Shown piece after piece: positions 45,594 through 54,925 of a stretch of 64,000 nt of DNA (position 1 is its first letter; each line of letters opens with the position of its first letter). The notes under the pieces were generated by a model. That model worked only from the letters and a program-made list of their open reading frames with translations, ran no database searches and was not told where the DNA came from. A program made the translations under genes and the position numbers. The stretch is from Acetobacter tropicalis (GTDB taxonomy: Bacteria > Pseudomonadota > Alphaproteobacteria > Acetobacterales > Acetobacteraceae): contig NZ_LHZQ01000221.1 of assembly GCF_001580915.1 (NCBI RefSeq), forward strand, positions 62,001-126,000, read 5' to 3'.

Positions 45594-46115
45594 ATGGGCC
45601 TGATTCGCGCCGTGTTTGATGCCACTTTTCGTCAGGGAGGTGCGCGCCTCAAGCCTGTGGGACCGCGCTGGCCCCTGCTTCTGTTTCATGTGGATACGGG
45701 CGGCTGTGGTGGGTGCGGTATGGAACTCCAGGCATTGGCAACCGGCCCCTATGATGCTCAGGGCGCGGGGTTCGGGTTTGTGCAGTCTCCCCGTGCGGCT
45801 GATGTTTTGCTGGTAACGGGTGCAGTGACACGCAGCATGATGCCTGTTCTGGAAGCCACATGGCAGGCCATGCCGACTCCAAAAGGGCTGATCTGCGTGG
45901 GGAATTGTGCTGTGGATGGAGGGATGTTCACAGAAAACTACGCCGTAATGGGCGGACTGGACCGGAAGGTGCAGATTGATCTGCGTATTCCCGGCTGTCC
46001 GCCTTCACCGCACGATGTGCTGGAAGGTCTGTTTTCCCTGTTTGGGAAGCGGTTGGAAGAGAATGCCTCAGCCGGTCAGGATGAGGGAGTGGGTTCGTCT
46101 TCCACGTCTTCCTGA
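45594..46115 (+). CDS. hyfI: Hydrogenase-4 small-subunit homologue HyfI (NuoB-like, Fe-S)
   Basis: The 173-residue protein keeps the [4Fe-4S] ligands of the NuoB/HyfI family: VDTGGCGGCGMEL (Cys38 and Cys41), ICVGNCAVDGG (Cys101 or Cys105) and RIPGCPPSPHDVLEGL (Cys135). It would pair with the HyfG-like protein and hold the cluster next to its active site. The gene starts 36 bases after hyfG with a weak ribosome binding site. Its 3' end overlaps the convergent pssA by 40 bases, so the last residues (GQDEGVGSSSTSS) share DNA with the end of pssA. No ferredoxin-like HyfH follows. Confidence 0.85.
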   Translation: MGLIRAVFDATFRQGGARLKPVGPRWPLLLFHVDTGGCGGCGMELQALATGPYDAQGAGFGFVQSPRAADVLLVTGAVTRSMMPVLEATWQAMPTPKGLICVGNCAVDGGMFTENYAVMGGLDRKVQIDLRIPGCPPSPHDVLEGLFSLFGKRLEENASAGQDEGVGSSSTSS

Positions 46116-47116
46116 AGGTCTTCCGCTGCTTTTTTCAGCTTGAAGAAGCTCAGGCGGCTTAACGGCAGCAGCGCCATATAAATCACGCCAGCCGCAGCCA
46201 ATGCCCCCCATGGGTCTGCCACCAGCACGGCGGCATAAGCGCCAGTGCCCAGCATAACGGGCAGCACAAAATGAGCAGGCACCTTGAAGTTCTTGAAAGA
46301 CCAGACCGGCAAGGTAGACACCAGCAGGAACGCGGTGCTGATCAAGGTAAAGCTGGGCAGATAGGCAAGCCGGGTGAACTTGTAGAGCCAGACAATATCC
46401 AGCTTTTCCGCTTCCAGCCCCAGAAACATTGGAAACAGGGCGAGACCAGCACCGGCTGGTGCGGGAACACCGGTAAAGAAATTGCTGGCGTATTTGGGTT
46501 TTTCCTCGGCTTCATCCAGCGTCGCGTTGAACCGGGCCAGCCGCAGCGCCATACAGACCGTAAACATCAGGCACGGCAGAAACGCGTAGCGTCCGCCATC
46601 CCGCAAGGCCCAGAAATACAGCAGGAAGGACGGAGCGACACCAAAGCAGACAAAATCTGAAAGGCTGTCAAATTCCGCACCAAAACGGGTAGAGCCGCGC
46701 AGCAGACGGGCAATGCGGCCATCCAGACCATCAATGAAGGCCGAAATGAGCAAGGCAATTCCCGCAGCCTGAAACCGGCCATCCACAGCAAAGCGCATGC
46801 CGGTCAAACCCGCACACAACCCAAGCATGGTCAGAATATTCGGGATCAGGCGATTGAAGGATGGTCCCTTGATCTTGTTCCGCACACGCCGCCGTAACCG
46901 CTTGCGCCTCAGGCCACGCGGACGAGGCTGAGCATTTTCCGCAGCCGCGCCATCAGGCGTGCCTGTCTGGGGGGTGCCATTCGCCAGTGAGGACGTGCTG
47001 TTTGCACTGTTCTCAGACGCATGGGGAGGAAGCGCTCCTGTTGCCGGAGTAATTGTGGCACCGGCAGGCAGATTGCTGTCAGAAGAGGATGTGGAAGAAG
47101 GAGGCTGCACTGTCAC
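46076..47116 (-). CDS. pssA: CDP-diacylglycerol-serine O-phosphatidyltransferase
   Basis: This inner-membrane enzyme makes phosphatidylserine. The CDP-alcohol phosphotransferase signature is FIDGLDGRIARLLRGSTRFG plus AEFDSLSD (about 128-154) with all acidic ligands present. Several membrane helices follow. The first 60 residues are Ser/Thr/Pro/Ala-rich and probably disordered, then comes a cluster of about ten Arg/Lys (RGLRRKRLRRRVRNKIK), so the protein is longer than simple PssA. The start is GTG at 47116, five bases after the psd stop: psd and pssA form an operon feeding phosphatidylethanolamine synthesis. Confidence 0.94.
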   Translation of the reverse strand: MTVQPPSSTSSSDSNLPAGATITPATGALPPHASENSANSTSSLANGTPQTGTPDGAAAENAQPRPRGLRRKRLRRRVRNKIKGPSFNRLIPNILTMLGLCAGLTGMRFAVDGRFQAAGIALLISAFIDGLDGRIARLLRGSTRFGAEFDSLSDFVCFGVAPSFLLYFWALRDGGRYAFLPCLMFTVCMALRLARFNATLDEAEEKPKYASNFFTGVPAPAGAGLALFPMFLGLEAEKLDIVWLYKFTRLAYLPSFTLISTAFLLVSTLPVWSFKNFKVPAHFVLPVMLGTGAYAAVLVADPWGALAAAGVIYMALLPLSRLSFFKLKKAAEDLQEDVEDEPTPSS

Positions 47117-47121
47117 GGCGA

Positions 47122-47811
47122 TCAGAGACGCGCCATCACGGTTTCACCGCCCACCATGGTCTGACCAACGGAGACCAGAGGCTCAACCCCTGGCGGCAGA
47201 TACAGGTCCGTGCGGGAGCCAAAGCGAATCAGGCCAAACCGTTCCCCGGCTTCCAGTTGCATGCCTTCCGTGACACTGCACACAATACGGCGGGCCACCA
47301 GCCCTGCAATCTGCACCACCGCCATCATGCGGCCATCCGGCAGCGTGAGGCTGAGGGCATTGCGTTCGTTCAGTTCAGACGCCTTGTCCAGACTGGCGTT
47401 CAGGAACTGGCCCGGATGATAGGCAATGCGGGTCACAGTCCCTGCTGCGGGTATTCTGTTCACATGTACATCCAGCACGGACAGGAACGTGGCAATGCGC
47501 CACACAGGCACCGGGCTCCTACCCAGTTCAGCCGGAGGAGCAACTTTTTCAATAGAAACAATGCGCCCGTCAGCCGGTGCGACCGCAACATCCGCACGGG
47601 GAGGGGTAATGCGCTCCGGGTCACGGAAGAAATATAGGCAGAAGCCAAAGAACAGGCCGCTGGCCGTGCCCAGTAGCTTCAGTTTGGGGCAGGACAGTTT
47701 TTTGGCCAGATAGCGCGTAGCCAGTGTGGCGGCACCAGATGCCAGAAGGAAAGGCCGCGCTTCCGGGTGGGGAGGGGCCATAACCATTTTAAGAGAACCA
47801 AGAAGAGACAT
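47122..47811 (-). CDS. psd: Phosphatidylserine decarboxylase, short type
   Basis: The pyruvoyl enzyme turns phosphatidylserine into phosphatidylethanolamine. ATG at 47809-47811 ([11 protein letters not shown]) is chosen with AAGGA upstream; an earlier frame would run into alaS. The 229-residue size and the late [10 protein letters not shown] segment mark the short proenzyme type, in which self-cleavage at Gly-Ser creates the pyruvoyl group. [12 protein letters not shown] and [16 protein letters not shown] are the conserved blocks. It is 73 bases from the alaS stop and coupled to pssA. Confidence 0.94.
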   Translation of the reverse strand: MSLLGSLKMVMAPPHPEARPFLLASGAATLATRYLAKKLSCPKLKLLGTASGLFFGFCLYFFRDPERITPPRADVAVAPADGRIVSIEKVAPPAELGRSPVPVWRIATFLSVLDVHVNRIPAAGTVTRIAYHPGQFLNASLDKASELNERNALSLTLPDGRMMAVVQIAGLVARRIVCSVTEGMQLEAGERFGLIRFGSRTDLYLPPGVEPLVSVGQTMVGGETVMARL

Positions 47812-47884
47812 CAGGAAGTCCTTATGAAGTGAGCCGGGGCATGAACAGGGGCGGCTGCCAGCCGTTCCCTGTTTGTGGTCTGGG

Positions 47885-50530
47885 TCAGGCCGCGCCTGCC
47901 AGTGCCTCACGCACGGCGATGAAGGCCGCATCGGCTGCATCGGCATTCGGGCCGCCTGCCTGCGCCATGTCTCGGCGGCCACCACCGCCTTTGCCTCCCA
48001 TGGCCACACTGGCCGCACGCACCAAGGCAACGGCGTCCACTTTTTCAACAGTTTCGGGCGCCACGGCAGCGACAACACTGCCTTTGTCACCCGCTGTTGA
48101 AATCAGCACCACAACATCCGCATTGCCCTGCTTCAGAATGGTTTCTGCAAGCCCTTTCAGTTCACGCGGGGCGGTGTCCCCCACGTTGCGGCTGGCCAGT
48201 CTTACGCCACCAACGTCTTCCACACCGGCGGAGGCGGCATTGCCTGCTGCCAACTGGCGCTGAAGCTGGGAAATCTGCCGTTCCATGGTGCGGCGCTCTT
48301 CCAGCAGCAGGGCCAGACGTTCCGGTGCATCTGTAACGCTCACCTTCATCATGGCGGCCATCTGGTTGAGGCGCTGCTCATTGGCGAGGGAAAGCGTTTC
48401 AGCCGCTTTGCCTGCAACGGCTTCAATACGGCGCACGCCAGCAGAAACGCCGTTTTCCGCCGTAATGCGGAACTGGCCGATATCGCCCGTGCGGTTTACG
48501 TGCGTGCCCCCGCAGAGTTCGATCGACCATGCGCTTTTGTTGCCATCGGCACCGCCCATGGAAACCACGCGCACTTCATCACCGTATTTTTCGCCAAACA
48601 GGGCCATAGCCCCTTCAGCCACGGCTTCTTCTGGCGTCATGGAGCGGGTGACTACCTGAGAGTTCTCACGGATCAGGCGATTCACCTCGGCTTCCACTTC
48701 CGCCAGTTCTTCCGCCGTGATGGGGCGCGGCTGGCTGACGTCAAAGCGCAGGCGGTCTGGCGTGTTCAGGCTGCCTTTCTGGGCAACATGCGTGCCCAGC
48801 TTGCGGCGCAGAGCCTCATGCAGCAGATGCGTGGCGGAGTGATGCGCACGAATGGCGGAGCGGCGGTCATGATCCACGGTAGCGGTTACGGCCTGACCGG
48901 GGCGCAGTGTGCCTTCGGTCACGGTGCCATAATGCACGATCAGATCGCCGGCTTTTTTCTGCGTATCGGTTACGGCAATGCGCAGGCCGTTCGCTGTAAG
49001 GGTGCCGGTATCTCCGGCTTGCCCGCCACTTTCTCCATAGAATGGGGTCTGGTTGAGCAACACGGCCACTTCCGCACCAACCGGGGCTTCTTTCACAAAG
49101 CCATTGCCCACAACCACGGCCTGAACTTCGCCATCAGCCTGTTCTGTGCTGTAGCCAAGGAATTCAGACGCACCAAACTTGTCACGTGCTTCAAACCACA
49201 CAGTTTCAAGCGCCGTATCGCCCGAGCCTACCCAGGAGGCACGGGCGCGTTCACGCTGCACGGTCATGGCGGCATCAAAGCCTTCCACGTCCACCGGGTG
49301 ACCGCTGCCGCGCAGGGCGTCCTGTGTCAGGTCAAGCGGGAAGCCGAACGTATCATACAGGCGGAAGGCAACATCACCCGGCAGGGCAGCGCCCGGCGTG
49401 AGTTTGTCGGTTTCTTCCGCCAGCAGGCCCAGACCGCGATCAAGCATGGCTTTGAAGCGTTCTTCTTCACCACGCATGGTTTCACGGATCAGGGCTTCAC
49501 CCTGCACCAGTTCAGGATAAGCCTGACCCATCTGCTGGATGAGCACGGGCAGCAGTTTGTAGAACACGGGCTCGCGCGTGCCCATCATGTGCAGATGGCG
49601 CATGGCGCGGCGCATGATGCGGCGCAGCACATACCCTCGGCCATCCTTGGAGGGCAGAACACCATCGGCAATCAGGAACGCTGTTGAGCGCAGATGGTCC
49701 GCCACTACGCGATGACTGGCTTTGAACGGGCCATCAACGCTTTGGTGGGTCAGATCCGCAGAAGCCTGGGTCAGAGCCACAAACGTGTCGGTATCGTAGT
49801 TGTCGCGCTTGCCCTGCATGATGGCGGCAAAGCGTTCCAGACCAAGGCCGGTGTCAATGGAAGGGCGGGGCAGCGGAGAGCGCACGCCCGGCGGATCTTC
49901 AAAATACTGCATGAAGACCAGATTCCAGATTTCCACAAACCGGTCCCCGTCTTCATCAGGGGAGCCAGGGGGGCCACCGGGAACATCAGGACCGTGATCA
50001 AAGAAAATTTCGGAGCAGGGGCCGCAGGGGCCGGTGTCACCCATCCGCCAGAAATTGTCAGAGGTGGGAATACGGATAATGCGGCTGTCATCCAGCCCCG
50101 CAATGGAGCGCCACAGTCCGGCGGCGTCTTCATCTTCAGAGAAGACGGTCACCAGCAGTTTGTCTTTCGGCAGACCGAAATTCTTGGTCACCAATGTCCA
50201 GGCGAGTTCAATCGCTTCGGGCTTGAAATAATCACCGAAGGAGAAATTGCCCATCATCTCAAAGAAGGTGTGGTGCCGGGCTGTATAGCCTACGTTATCC
50301 AGATCGTTATGCTTGCCGCCTGCCCGCACAACTTTCTGCGCTGTGGTAGCGCGTGAGTAGGGGCGGGTTTCCTGCCCGGTAAACACGTTCTTGAACTGCA
50401 CCATCCCCGCATTGGTGAAAAGCAGGGTGGGGTCATTGCGCGGCACCAGAGAAGAGGAAGGCACAATCTGGTGCCCTTTCCCGGCGAAATACTCCAGAAA
50501 GGTGGTGCGAATTTCGTTTGTGGTCAGCAT
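47885..50530 (-). CDS. alaS: Alanyl-tRNA synthetase
   Basis: The class II synthetase charges tRNA-Ala and edits mischarged Ser and Gly. The 881-residue protein opens [20 protein letters not shown], with [21 protein letters not shown] of the catalytic core, the editing domain [17 protein letters not shown] and [17 protein letters not shown] (zinc-binding Cys and His), and a C-terminal glycine-rich domain ([16 protein letters not shown]). Motifs and length are normal. It is transcribed leftward ahead of psd-pssA. Confidence 0.97.
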   Translation of the reverse strand: MLTTNEIRTTFLEYFAGKGHQIVPSSSLVPRNDPTLLFTNAGMVQFKNVFTGQETRPYSRATTAQKVVRAGGKHNDLDNVGYTARHHTFFEMMGNFSFGDYFKPEAIELAWTLVTKNFGLPKDKLLVTVFSEDEDAAGLWRSIAGLDDSRIIRIPTSDNFWRMGDTGPCGPCSEIFFDHGPDVPGGPPGSPDEDGDRFVEIWNLVFMQYFEDPPGVRSPLPRPSIDTGLGLERFAAIMQGKRDNYDTDTFVALTQASADLTHQSVDGPFKASHRVVADHLRSTAFLIADGVLPSKDGRGYVLRRIMRRAMRHLHMMGTREPVFYKLLPVLIQQMGQAYPELVQGEALIRETMRGEEERFKAMLDRGLGLLAEETDKLTPGAALPGDVAFRLYDTFGFPLDLTQDALRGSGHPVDVEGFDAAMTVQRERARASWVGSGDTALETVWFEARDKFGASEFLGYSTEQADGEVQAVVVGNGFVKEAPVGAEVAVLLNQTPFYGESGGQAGDTGTLTANGLRIAVTDTQKKAGDLIVHYGTVTEGTLRPGQAVTATVDHDRRSAIRAHHSATHLLHEALRRKLGTHVAQKGSLNTPDRLRFDVSQPRPITAEELAEVEAEVNRLIRENSQVVTRSMTPEEAVAEGAMALFGEKYGDEVRVVSMGGADGNKSAWSIELCGGTHVNRTGDIGQFRITAENGVSAGVRRIEAVAGKAAETLSLANEQRLNQMAAMMKVSVTDAPERLALLLEERRTMERQISQLQRQLAAGNAASAGVEDVGGVRLASRNVGDTAPRELKGLAETILKQGNADVVVLISTAGDKGSVVAAVAPETVEKVDAVALVRAASVAMGGKGGGGRRDMAQAGGPNADAADAAFIAVREALAGAA

Positions 50531-50737
50531 GGCGTGAGGCAGACGGTCCTGAAACTGGTTGGGCGCGTGAATTCCAAAAGCCTGCCTTTTCCGGATGCTC
50601 CGAAAAAAGTTTGCTTCAGGGACAAGTCCTCACGGCCAGGTAGAAAGCACCCAAGCTTTCCTTAACCCGTTGCCAGATGTAGCGCACCCGGCGCGTTACC
50701 GGAAGGGGTTAGCGTTCAGCCCCGCCTTATCGTCATA

Positions 50738-51250
50738 TTAAGACTCAGATGTGGGGTTTTTGTGTGACGTTGACACGTCCACGCTCAGTTCGGCCAGTTC
50801 CAGCGCGGACTGAGGTGGTTTTTCCTTGAACACCATTTTCTGGCTGAGGTTGAAATTGGCGAACATGCCTGCCAGCGCACCGGCTGCCAGAGCCAACACC
50901 GGGTAGGTTACGCACAGGGGCACGGTATAAAACAGGGTGTAAACCGTGCCGCGATTAAGCAGAAACCCAAAACTGTTGGCGGTAAGGAAGCGCAGCCATT
51001 GCAGGAGCGGGTGATCATGCAGGCCAACACCTTTGAAGGTCCATAGCCGGTTGAGCAGCCAGTTCAACGTGGCGGCGACAAAATAGGCGACCAATGTTGC
51101 AGCACTGAGCCCGATTGCTGGACGCAACGCGTAAACCGTGCCGGAATCCCACAGAAACCCTAACCCGCCTACGGTGCCGAATTTCAGCAACCGCATGAGC
51201 TTGGTTCTGGTCAGGCCAAAAGGGAGGGGAGACGGGGCGGTCTGGGTCAC
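50738..51250 (-). CDS. GtrA-family membrane protein
   Basis: The 170-residue protein has four hydrophobic helices and the GtrA pattern: LLKFGTVGGLGFLWDSGTVY, FVAATLNWLLNRLWTFKG and ANFNLSQKMVFKE. GtrA proteins are thought to flip polyprenyl-linked sugars for O-antigen or arabinogalactan decoration. No glycosyltransferase partner is adjacent. The C-terminal 30 residues are polar and specific to this protein. It lies downstream of the ompA-like gene but a terminator separates them. Confidence 0.88.
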   Translation of the reverse strand: MTQTAPSPLPFGLTRTKLMRLLKFGTVGGLGFLWDSGTVYALRPAIGLSAATLVAYFVAATLNWLLNRLWTFKGVGLHDHPLLQWLRFLTANSFGFLLNRGTVYTLFYTVPLCVTYPVLALAAGALAGMFANFNLSQKMVFKEKPPQSALELAELSVDVSTSHKNPTSES

Positions 51251-51292
51251 GCCATGGGCCTACGCGAAAGGAGAAGGGGAAAACAAGACAAA

Positions 51293-51324
51293 AAAAGAGG
51301 CACCCGAAGGTGCCTCCTCTTTTG
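51293..51324 (-). terminator. Terminator of the second ompA-like gene
   Basis: GAGGCACC at 51297-51304 and GGTGCCTC at 51309-51316 form an eight-base stem around a four-base CGAA loop (TTCG on the transcribed leftward strand, an especially stable tetraloop), followed leftward by a seven-T run. Confidence 0.9.
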
Positions 51325-51344
51325 ATCACGAAGATCAGACCGAA

Positions 51345-52475
51345 TTAGTGGAGGATGATTTCCACGCGACGGTTCTGAGGTTCGCGGGTGTTCGGGCCGG
51401 TCGGCACCAGCGGCTTGGATTCACCATAACCGTGGACGTCGATCGCGGTGGCCGGCACGCCGTCACGGATCAGTTCAGCCTTCACGCTGTCAGCACGACG
51501 CAGGGACAGACCCAGGTTGTACTTTTCACCGCGCGGGCCAGGGTGAGCAGCGGAGTTATCGGTGTAACCGTTAACTTCGATGCGGGTTGTCTGAACGTGC
51601 GTGGAAGCCTGAGCAGCTTCAGCAACGATCTGGCGGGCGCGAGCCGTCAGGACAGACTTATCCCAGTCGAAGAACACCAGGTAGGAGCGAGCCGGCAGCG
51701 GAGCCGGAGCAGCAACAACCGGAGCTGGCGGCGGCGGCGGCGGAGCCGTATCGAACGCGTAGCGCAGACCCAGGATGAACTGGTGGTTGAAGCGATGATC
51801 GAAGCTTACATTGCCACCAGTACCCCTTGAGCCAGAATAATGGAAAGCGCCATCCGTGAAGGAACCAGGCTGGCCGATCATACGGTATTCTGTGGTGATC
51901 TGCAGGCCCGGAACGCCAACATCATAAGCCGCACCGACGATGCCCTGATAAGCAAAGCCACCGTTTGTGCCCCCAATACGGGTATGGCCAGCACCGTGAG
52001 CATAATTAGTATCAATCGGGTTGTAGTGCTGCCACAGGTAGCCAGCACCGATACCAACGAATGGGGTAACCGGAGCATCGATACCGAACTGCTTCAGGTC
52101 GATATCATACAGCAGGTTGATCAGGCCCCCGTAAGATTGGTCAGACCCACGGGTATGACCAGGCAGAGACGTGCCCGGTCGGTGATCAATATTGGAATAG
52201 TTGTAAACACCTTCAACTTCAGCGCGCAGGCCGTTGCCGAAGCCCCAGCCGAATGCGCCAAAACCAGTGAAGCCTGTGTTATGGCGAAGCTGAGAAGATG
52301 TACCACCTGGAGGTGATCCAGCGAGGTTATCACCATTGAGGTGAGCATGCTGATTCTGGACCAGGTTGTAACCACCGCCCAGGTCAACATACGGGCCTGT
52401 AATTGTGGTGGCAGATGCGGCCGCCGGAGCCGCTGCCATCAATGTCGTTGCAAGTAACGCCGTGCGGAGACGCAT
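51345..52475 (-). CDS. Outer-membrane beta-barrel protein with C-terminal OmpA domain (second copy)
   Basis: The 376-residue protein has a signal peptide (MRLRTALLATTLMAAAPAAASA), a barrel region of about 220 residues, a proline run (APPPPPPAP) and an OmpA domain (FFDWDKSVLTARARQIV, VNGYTDNSAAHPG, NRRVEIILH). It is a paralogue of the protein at 4317-5465: the C-terminal domains agree at most positions while the barrels diverge. GAGGACG precedes the ATG. Probably an abundant outer-membrane protein with strong promoter and terminator. Confidence 0.92.
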   Translation of the reverse strand: MRLRTALLATTLMAAAPAAASATTITGPYVDLGGGYNLVQNQHAHLNGDNLAGSPPGGTSSQLRHNTGFTGFGAFGWGFGNGLRAEVEGVYNYSNIDHRPGTSLPGHTRGSDQSYGGLINLLYDIDLKQFGIDAPVTPFVGIGAGYLWQHYNPIDTNYAHGAGHTRIGGTNGGFAYQGIVGAAYDVGVPGLQITTEYRMIGQPGSFTDGAFHYSGSRGTGGNVSFDHRFNHQFILGLRYAFDTAPPPPPPAPVVAAPAPLPARSYLVFFDWDKSVLTARARQIVAEAAQASTHVQTTRIEVNGYTDNSAAHPGPRGEKYNLGLSLRRADSVKAELIRDGVPATAIDVHGYGESKPLVPTGPNTREPQNRRVEIILH

Positions 52476-52811
52476 TTTTTCGTCCTCAATATTTCATCTG
52501 TTCGACTCTGCCGCCAACCATTCATCGGTCAGACCCAGCAAGATGCCTAAAGCCGTATAAAACGATCGGTTCCAAAATAGAAACCCGAAGCTTCATACTC
52601 TTGGTGATTAGAAGCCATAACCGTGTTTTCTTTGCAACAGTTCATTTCGGTTTCCCAAGATGTCGTGGTTGCATGGAAGTAATCAGCTTTAAACGTCCTG
52701 CTATGAACATTGCGTATTAGCGAATGCCGCGCCTCTCTCCCGTCTGAATAAGGCGGAATTGAGGCGTGGATACTTAATTGCCACAGGTGGGTAAAGTTAA
52801 GTGGCGGTTTT
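52476..52811. other. Leader region of the second ompA-like gene
   Basis: This 336-base gap between the aroKB stop and the ompA-like start is relatively AT-rich and should hold its promoter and a long leader. It contains a 32-codon minus-strand frame (52547-52645) without good support. No clear CRP-type site is present, unlike the first ompA-like gene. Confidence 0.35.
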
Positions 52812-54545
52812 CTAGGGCGCGCAGCCATCTTCAAGCAGTACCTCGCGCACCAGTTCAGCCGGTACATCCCGTGATGTAAAAGCCTTGCCGATTCCGCGCA
52901 CCAGAACGAAAGAGAGACGACCGTCCTGCATTTTCTTGTCCCGCTGCATGTGGACTATCAGGTCAGTTGCGCTGAACGAGTATGGCAGGTTTCTAATGCG
53001 TGCAGGCATGCCCAGCGTCTCCAGATGGGCAGTTACCCGCTCCAGGTCTGCCTGAGGGCATACCCCCAGCTTAACGGAGAGCGCAAAGGCCAGACGCAGC
53101 CCGATGGAGACTCCTTCTCCGTGCAAAAGGCGGCCGTCATAACCCAGTTCAGCCTCCAGAGCGTGGCCGAACGTGTGGCCCAGATTCAGCAGGGCGCGCC
53201 CATCCGAGCCTTGTTGTTCCCGCTCATCCGCCGCCACAACGCGGGCTTTGAAGGCGCAGGCCTGTCGTACGGCTTCCGTCTGGGATTCAGGATCAAAATT
53301 CAGGACCGATTCCCCGTGCTTTTCACACCATTCAAACAGGGCCGGGTCTCCGATCAGGCCGGACTTCACAATTTCGGCATAACCCGCGATCAGTTCCCTT
53401 TTGGGCAGAGTTGTCAGTGCCGATGCATCTGCCAGCACACTTAACGGTTGATGGAACGCGCCGAGGAGATTCTTGCCCCAGCGTGTGTTGATGCCGGTTT
53501 TTCCCCCAACGGACGAATCAACCTGAGAAAGTAGAGTTGTGGGAATCTGCACAAAGGGAAGGCCGCGCAACGTGGTGGCTGCTATAAATCCGGCAAGATC
53601 CCCTACCACGCCGCCGCCCAGAGCAACGATGGTGGTTTTACGCTCCACCCCTTCTTGTAGAATCTCATCTACCAGCCGTTCATAGGTGGCAAAGCTTTTG
53701 GACTGCTCTCCTGGCTGCACGATAAGAGTGCGGAACCGGATGCCTGTATCCTGCATGGAGGCTTCCAGTCGGGGCAGATGCAGGTCAGCGACGTTTTCAT
53801 CCGTGATAATGATGACACGTTTCTGCGGCAGCACGGGGGCCAGAAGCGCACCCGCCCGGCTGATCAGATCCGTGCCGATCACCACATCATAAGTCGTATG
53901 GCTCAGGCTGACAGGCAGGCGTATGGGCCGGCGGGAAAGCGCCATGGCTTCAATCACGCGGGAAGTGCTGTGGTCCACGTTGTGGTCTCCGCAATCAACA
54001 ATAATGTCCGCCTCCGCATAAATAGGGTGGCGGATGGTCATCAGCCGCGCCAGCACATCACGCGGGGGGGCATCATTCAGGAGGGGGCGATGGCTGCGGC
54101 CCTGCACCCGGCGTAAAAGAACAGGTAGGGGGCAACGCAGCCAGATGGAAATGGCACGTTCGCGCACCAGGTTGCGAGTACTTGCATCCATATACGCCCC
54201 TCCGCCGGTGGCCAGCACCATGGGCGGCCCTTCCAGAAGGCGGCGGATGACGCGGCGTTCTCCATCACGGAAGGCGGCTTCTCCATACAGGCGGAAAACA
54301 TCGGCAATGGAGCACCCGGCGGCGCGTTCTATTTCAATATCGGCATCAACAAAGGGCAGGCCCAGCCGTGTGGCCAGCCTGCGGCCAACGGTGGTTTTGC
54401 CCGCGCCCATCAGGCCAACAAGCACAATGCTGCGCCCGGAAGGGATAAGCCCGGTGCTGTGCCGGTTGCCAACCCTTTCCAGATCAAGCGGAATCGGCGG
54501 TGGGTCCGCCGTATCGTGTGGGGGATACGAGATACGTGATGACAT
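52812..54545 (-). CDS. aroKB: Bifunctional shikimate kinase / 3-dehydroquinate synthase
   Basis: The 577-residue fusion covers two steps of aromatic amino acid synthesis. The N-terminal kinase has the P-loop VLVGLMGAGKTTVGRRLA, the shikimate-binding DADIEIERAAG and FRDGE, and VLATGGGAYMD. From about residue 210 the NAD-dependent dehydroquinate synthase follows: TDENVADLHLP, GGGVVGDLAGFIAATTLRG, PTTLLSQVDSSVGGKTGIN and NLGHTFGHALE. In most bacteria aroK and aroB are separate adjacent genes; the fusion is known in acetic acid bacteria. ATG at 54543-54545 is chosen; the ribosome binding site is weak. It is divergent from a small membrane protein gene. Confidence 0.95.
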   Translation of the reverse strand: MSSRISYPPHDTADPPPIPLDLERVGNRHSTGLIPSGRSIVLVGLMGAGKTTVGRRLATRLGLPFVDADIEIERAAGCSIADVFRLYGEAAFRDGERRVIRRLLEGPPMVLATGGGAYMDASTRNLVRERAISIWLRCPLPVLLRRVQGRSHRPLLNDAPPRDVLARLMTIRHPIYAEADIIVDCGDHNVDHSTSRVIEAMALSRRPIRLPVSLSHTTYDVVIGTDLISRAGALLAPVLPQKRVIIITDENVADLHLPRLEASMQDTGIRFRTLIVQPGEQSKSFATYERLVDEILQEGVERKTTIVALGGGVVGDLAGFIAATTLRGLPFVQIPTTLLSQVDSSVGGKTGINTRWGKNLLGAFHQPLSVLADASALTTLPKRELIAGYAEIVKSGLIGDPALFEWCEKHGESVLNFDPESQTEAVRQACAFKARVVAADEREQQGSDGRALLNLGHTFGHALEAELGYDGRLLHGEGVSIGLRLAFALSVKLGVCPQADLERVTAHLETLGMPARIRNLPYSFSATDLIVHMQRDKKMQDGRLSFVLVRGIGKAFTSRDVPAELVREVLLEDGCAP

Positions 54546-54609
54546 GAAACGCAGCTTACCATAGAGCAGGGAGAACACACCTATCTCTGTTGTTATGGAG
54601 CAAAGCCTC

Positions 54610-54909
54610 ATGAACCGTATGGTTCTCATTGTTGCAGCCGTGGTCTGCGTTGCCCTGGTAGGCGGGTTTGCAGCACTTGGCCTGACCGCCCATCCTCCTG
54701 TGCCTCAGGCCGTGCATCGTGATGTGGCTCTGGCCGCACCGCCTGCGGCAGCCCCGGCCCCGCTGGCCCCTGTTCCGGCTCCGCCGTCTGCGCCCGTTGT
54801 AACGCCTGTGGCCCCGGTGCAGCAGCCTGTGGCCGCTCCGGCCGCGTCTGCACCTGTGCCAGCAGGCGCTGCTCCTGCTGCACCGGTAGCCGCTCCTGCC
54901 CAAAAATAA
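54610..54909 (+). CDS. Small Ala/Pro-rich membrane-anchored protein
   Basis: The 99-residue protein has one N-terminal hydrophobic helix (MVLIVAAVVCVALVGGFAALG) and a tail made almost entirely of Ala, Pro and Val with no predicted fold. GGAGCAAAG precedes the ATG at 54610; an ATG 15 bases earlier is also possible. It lies between aroKB (divergent) and xerD (17 bases downstream, same strand), so it is probably co-transcribed with xerD. Such tails span the periplasm in TonB-like proteins, but nothing else identifies it. Confidence 0.6.
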   Translation: MNRMVLIVAAVVCVALVGGFAALGLTAHPPVPQAVHRDVALAAPPAAAPAPLAPVPAPPSAPVVTPVAPVQQPVAAPAASAPVPAGAAPAAPVAAPAQK

Positions 54910-54925
54910 GGGTGCTGCTGTAATT

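Noticed and set aside
39463-46115. Annotation of the hyf-like operon as a functional hydrogenase 4 or as complex I
   Set aside because: Three of four NiFe cysteines are gone, and the gene set lacks the NADH-oxidising and ferredoxin-like subunits of complex I.
50643-50660. GAAAGC/GCTTTC hairpin upstream of alaS
   Set aside because: Six bases only, no T-run, and no support for a regulatory role.
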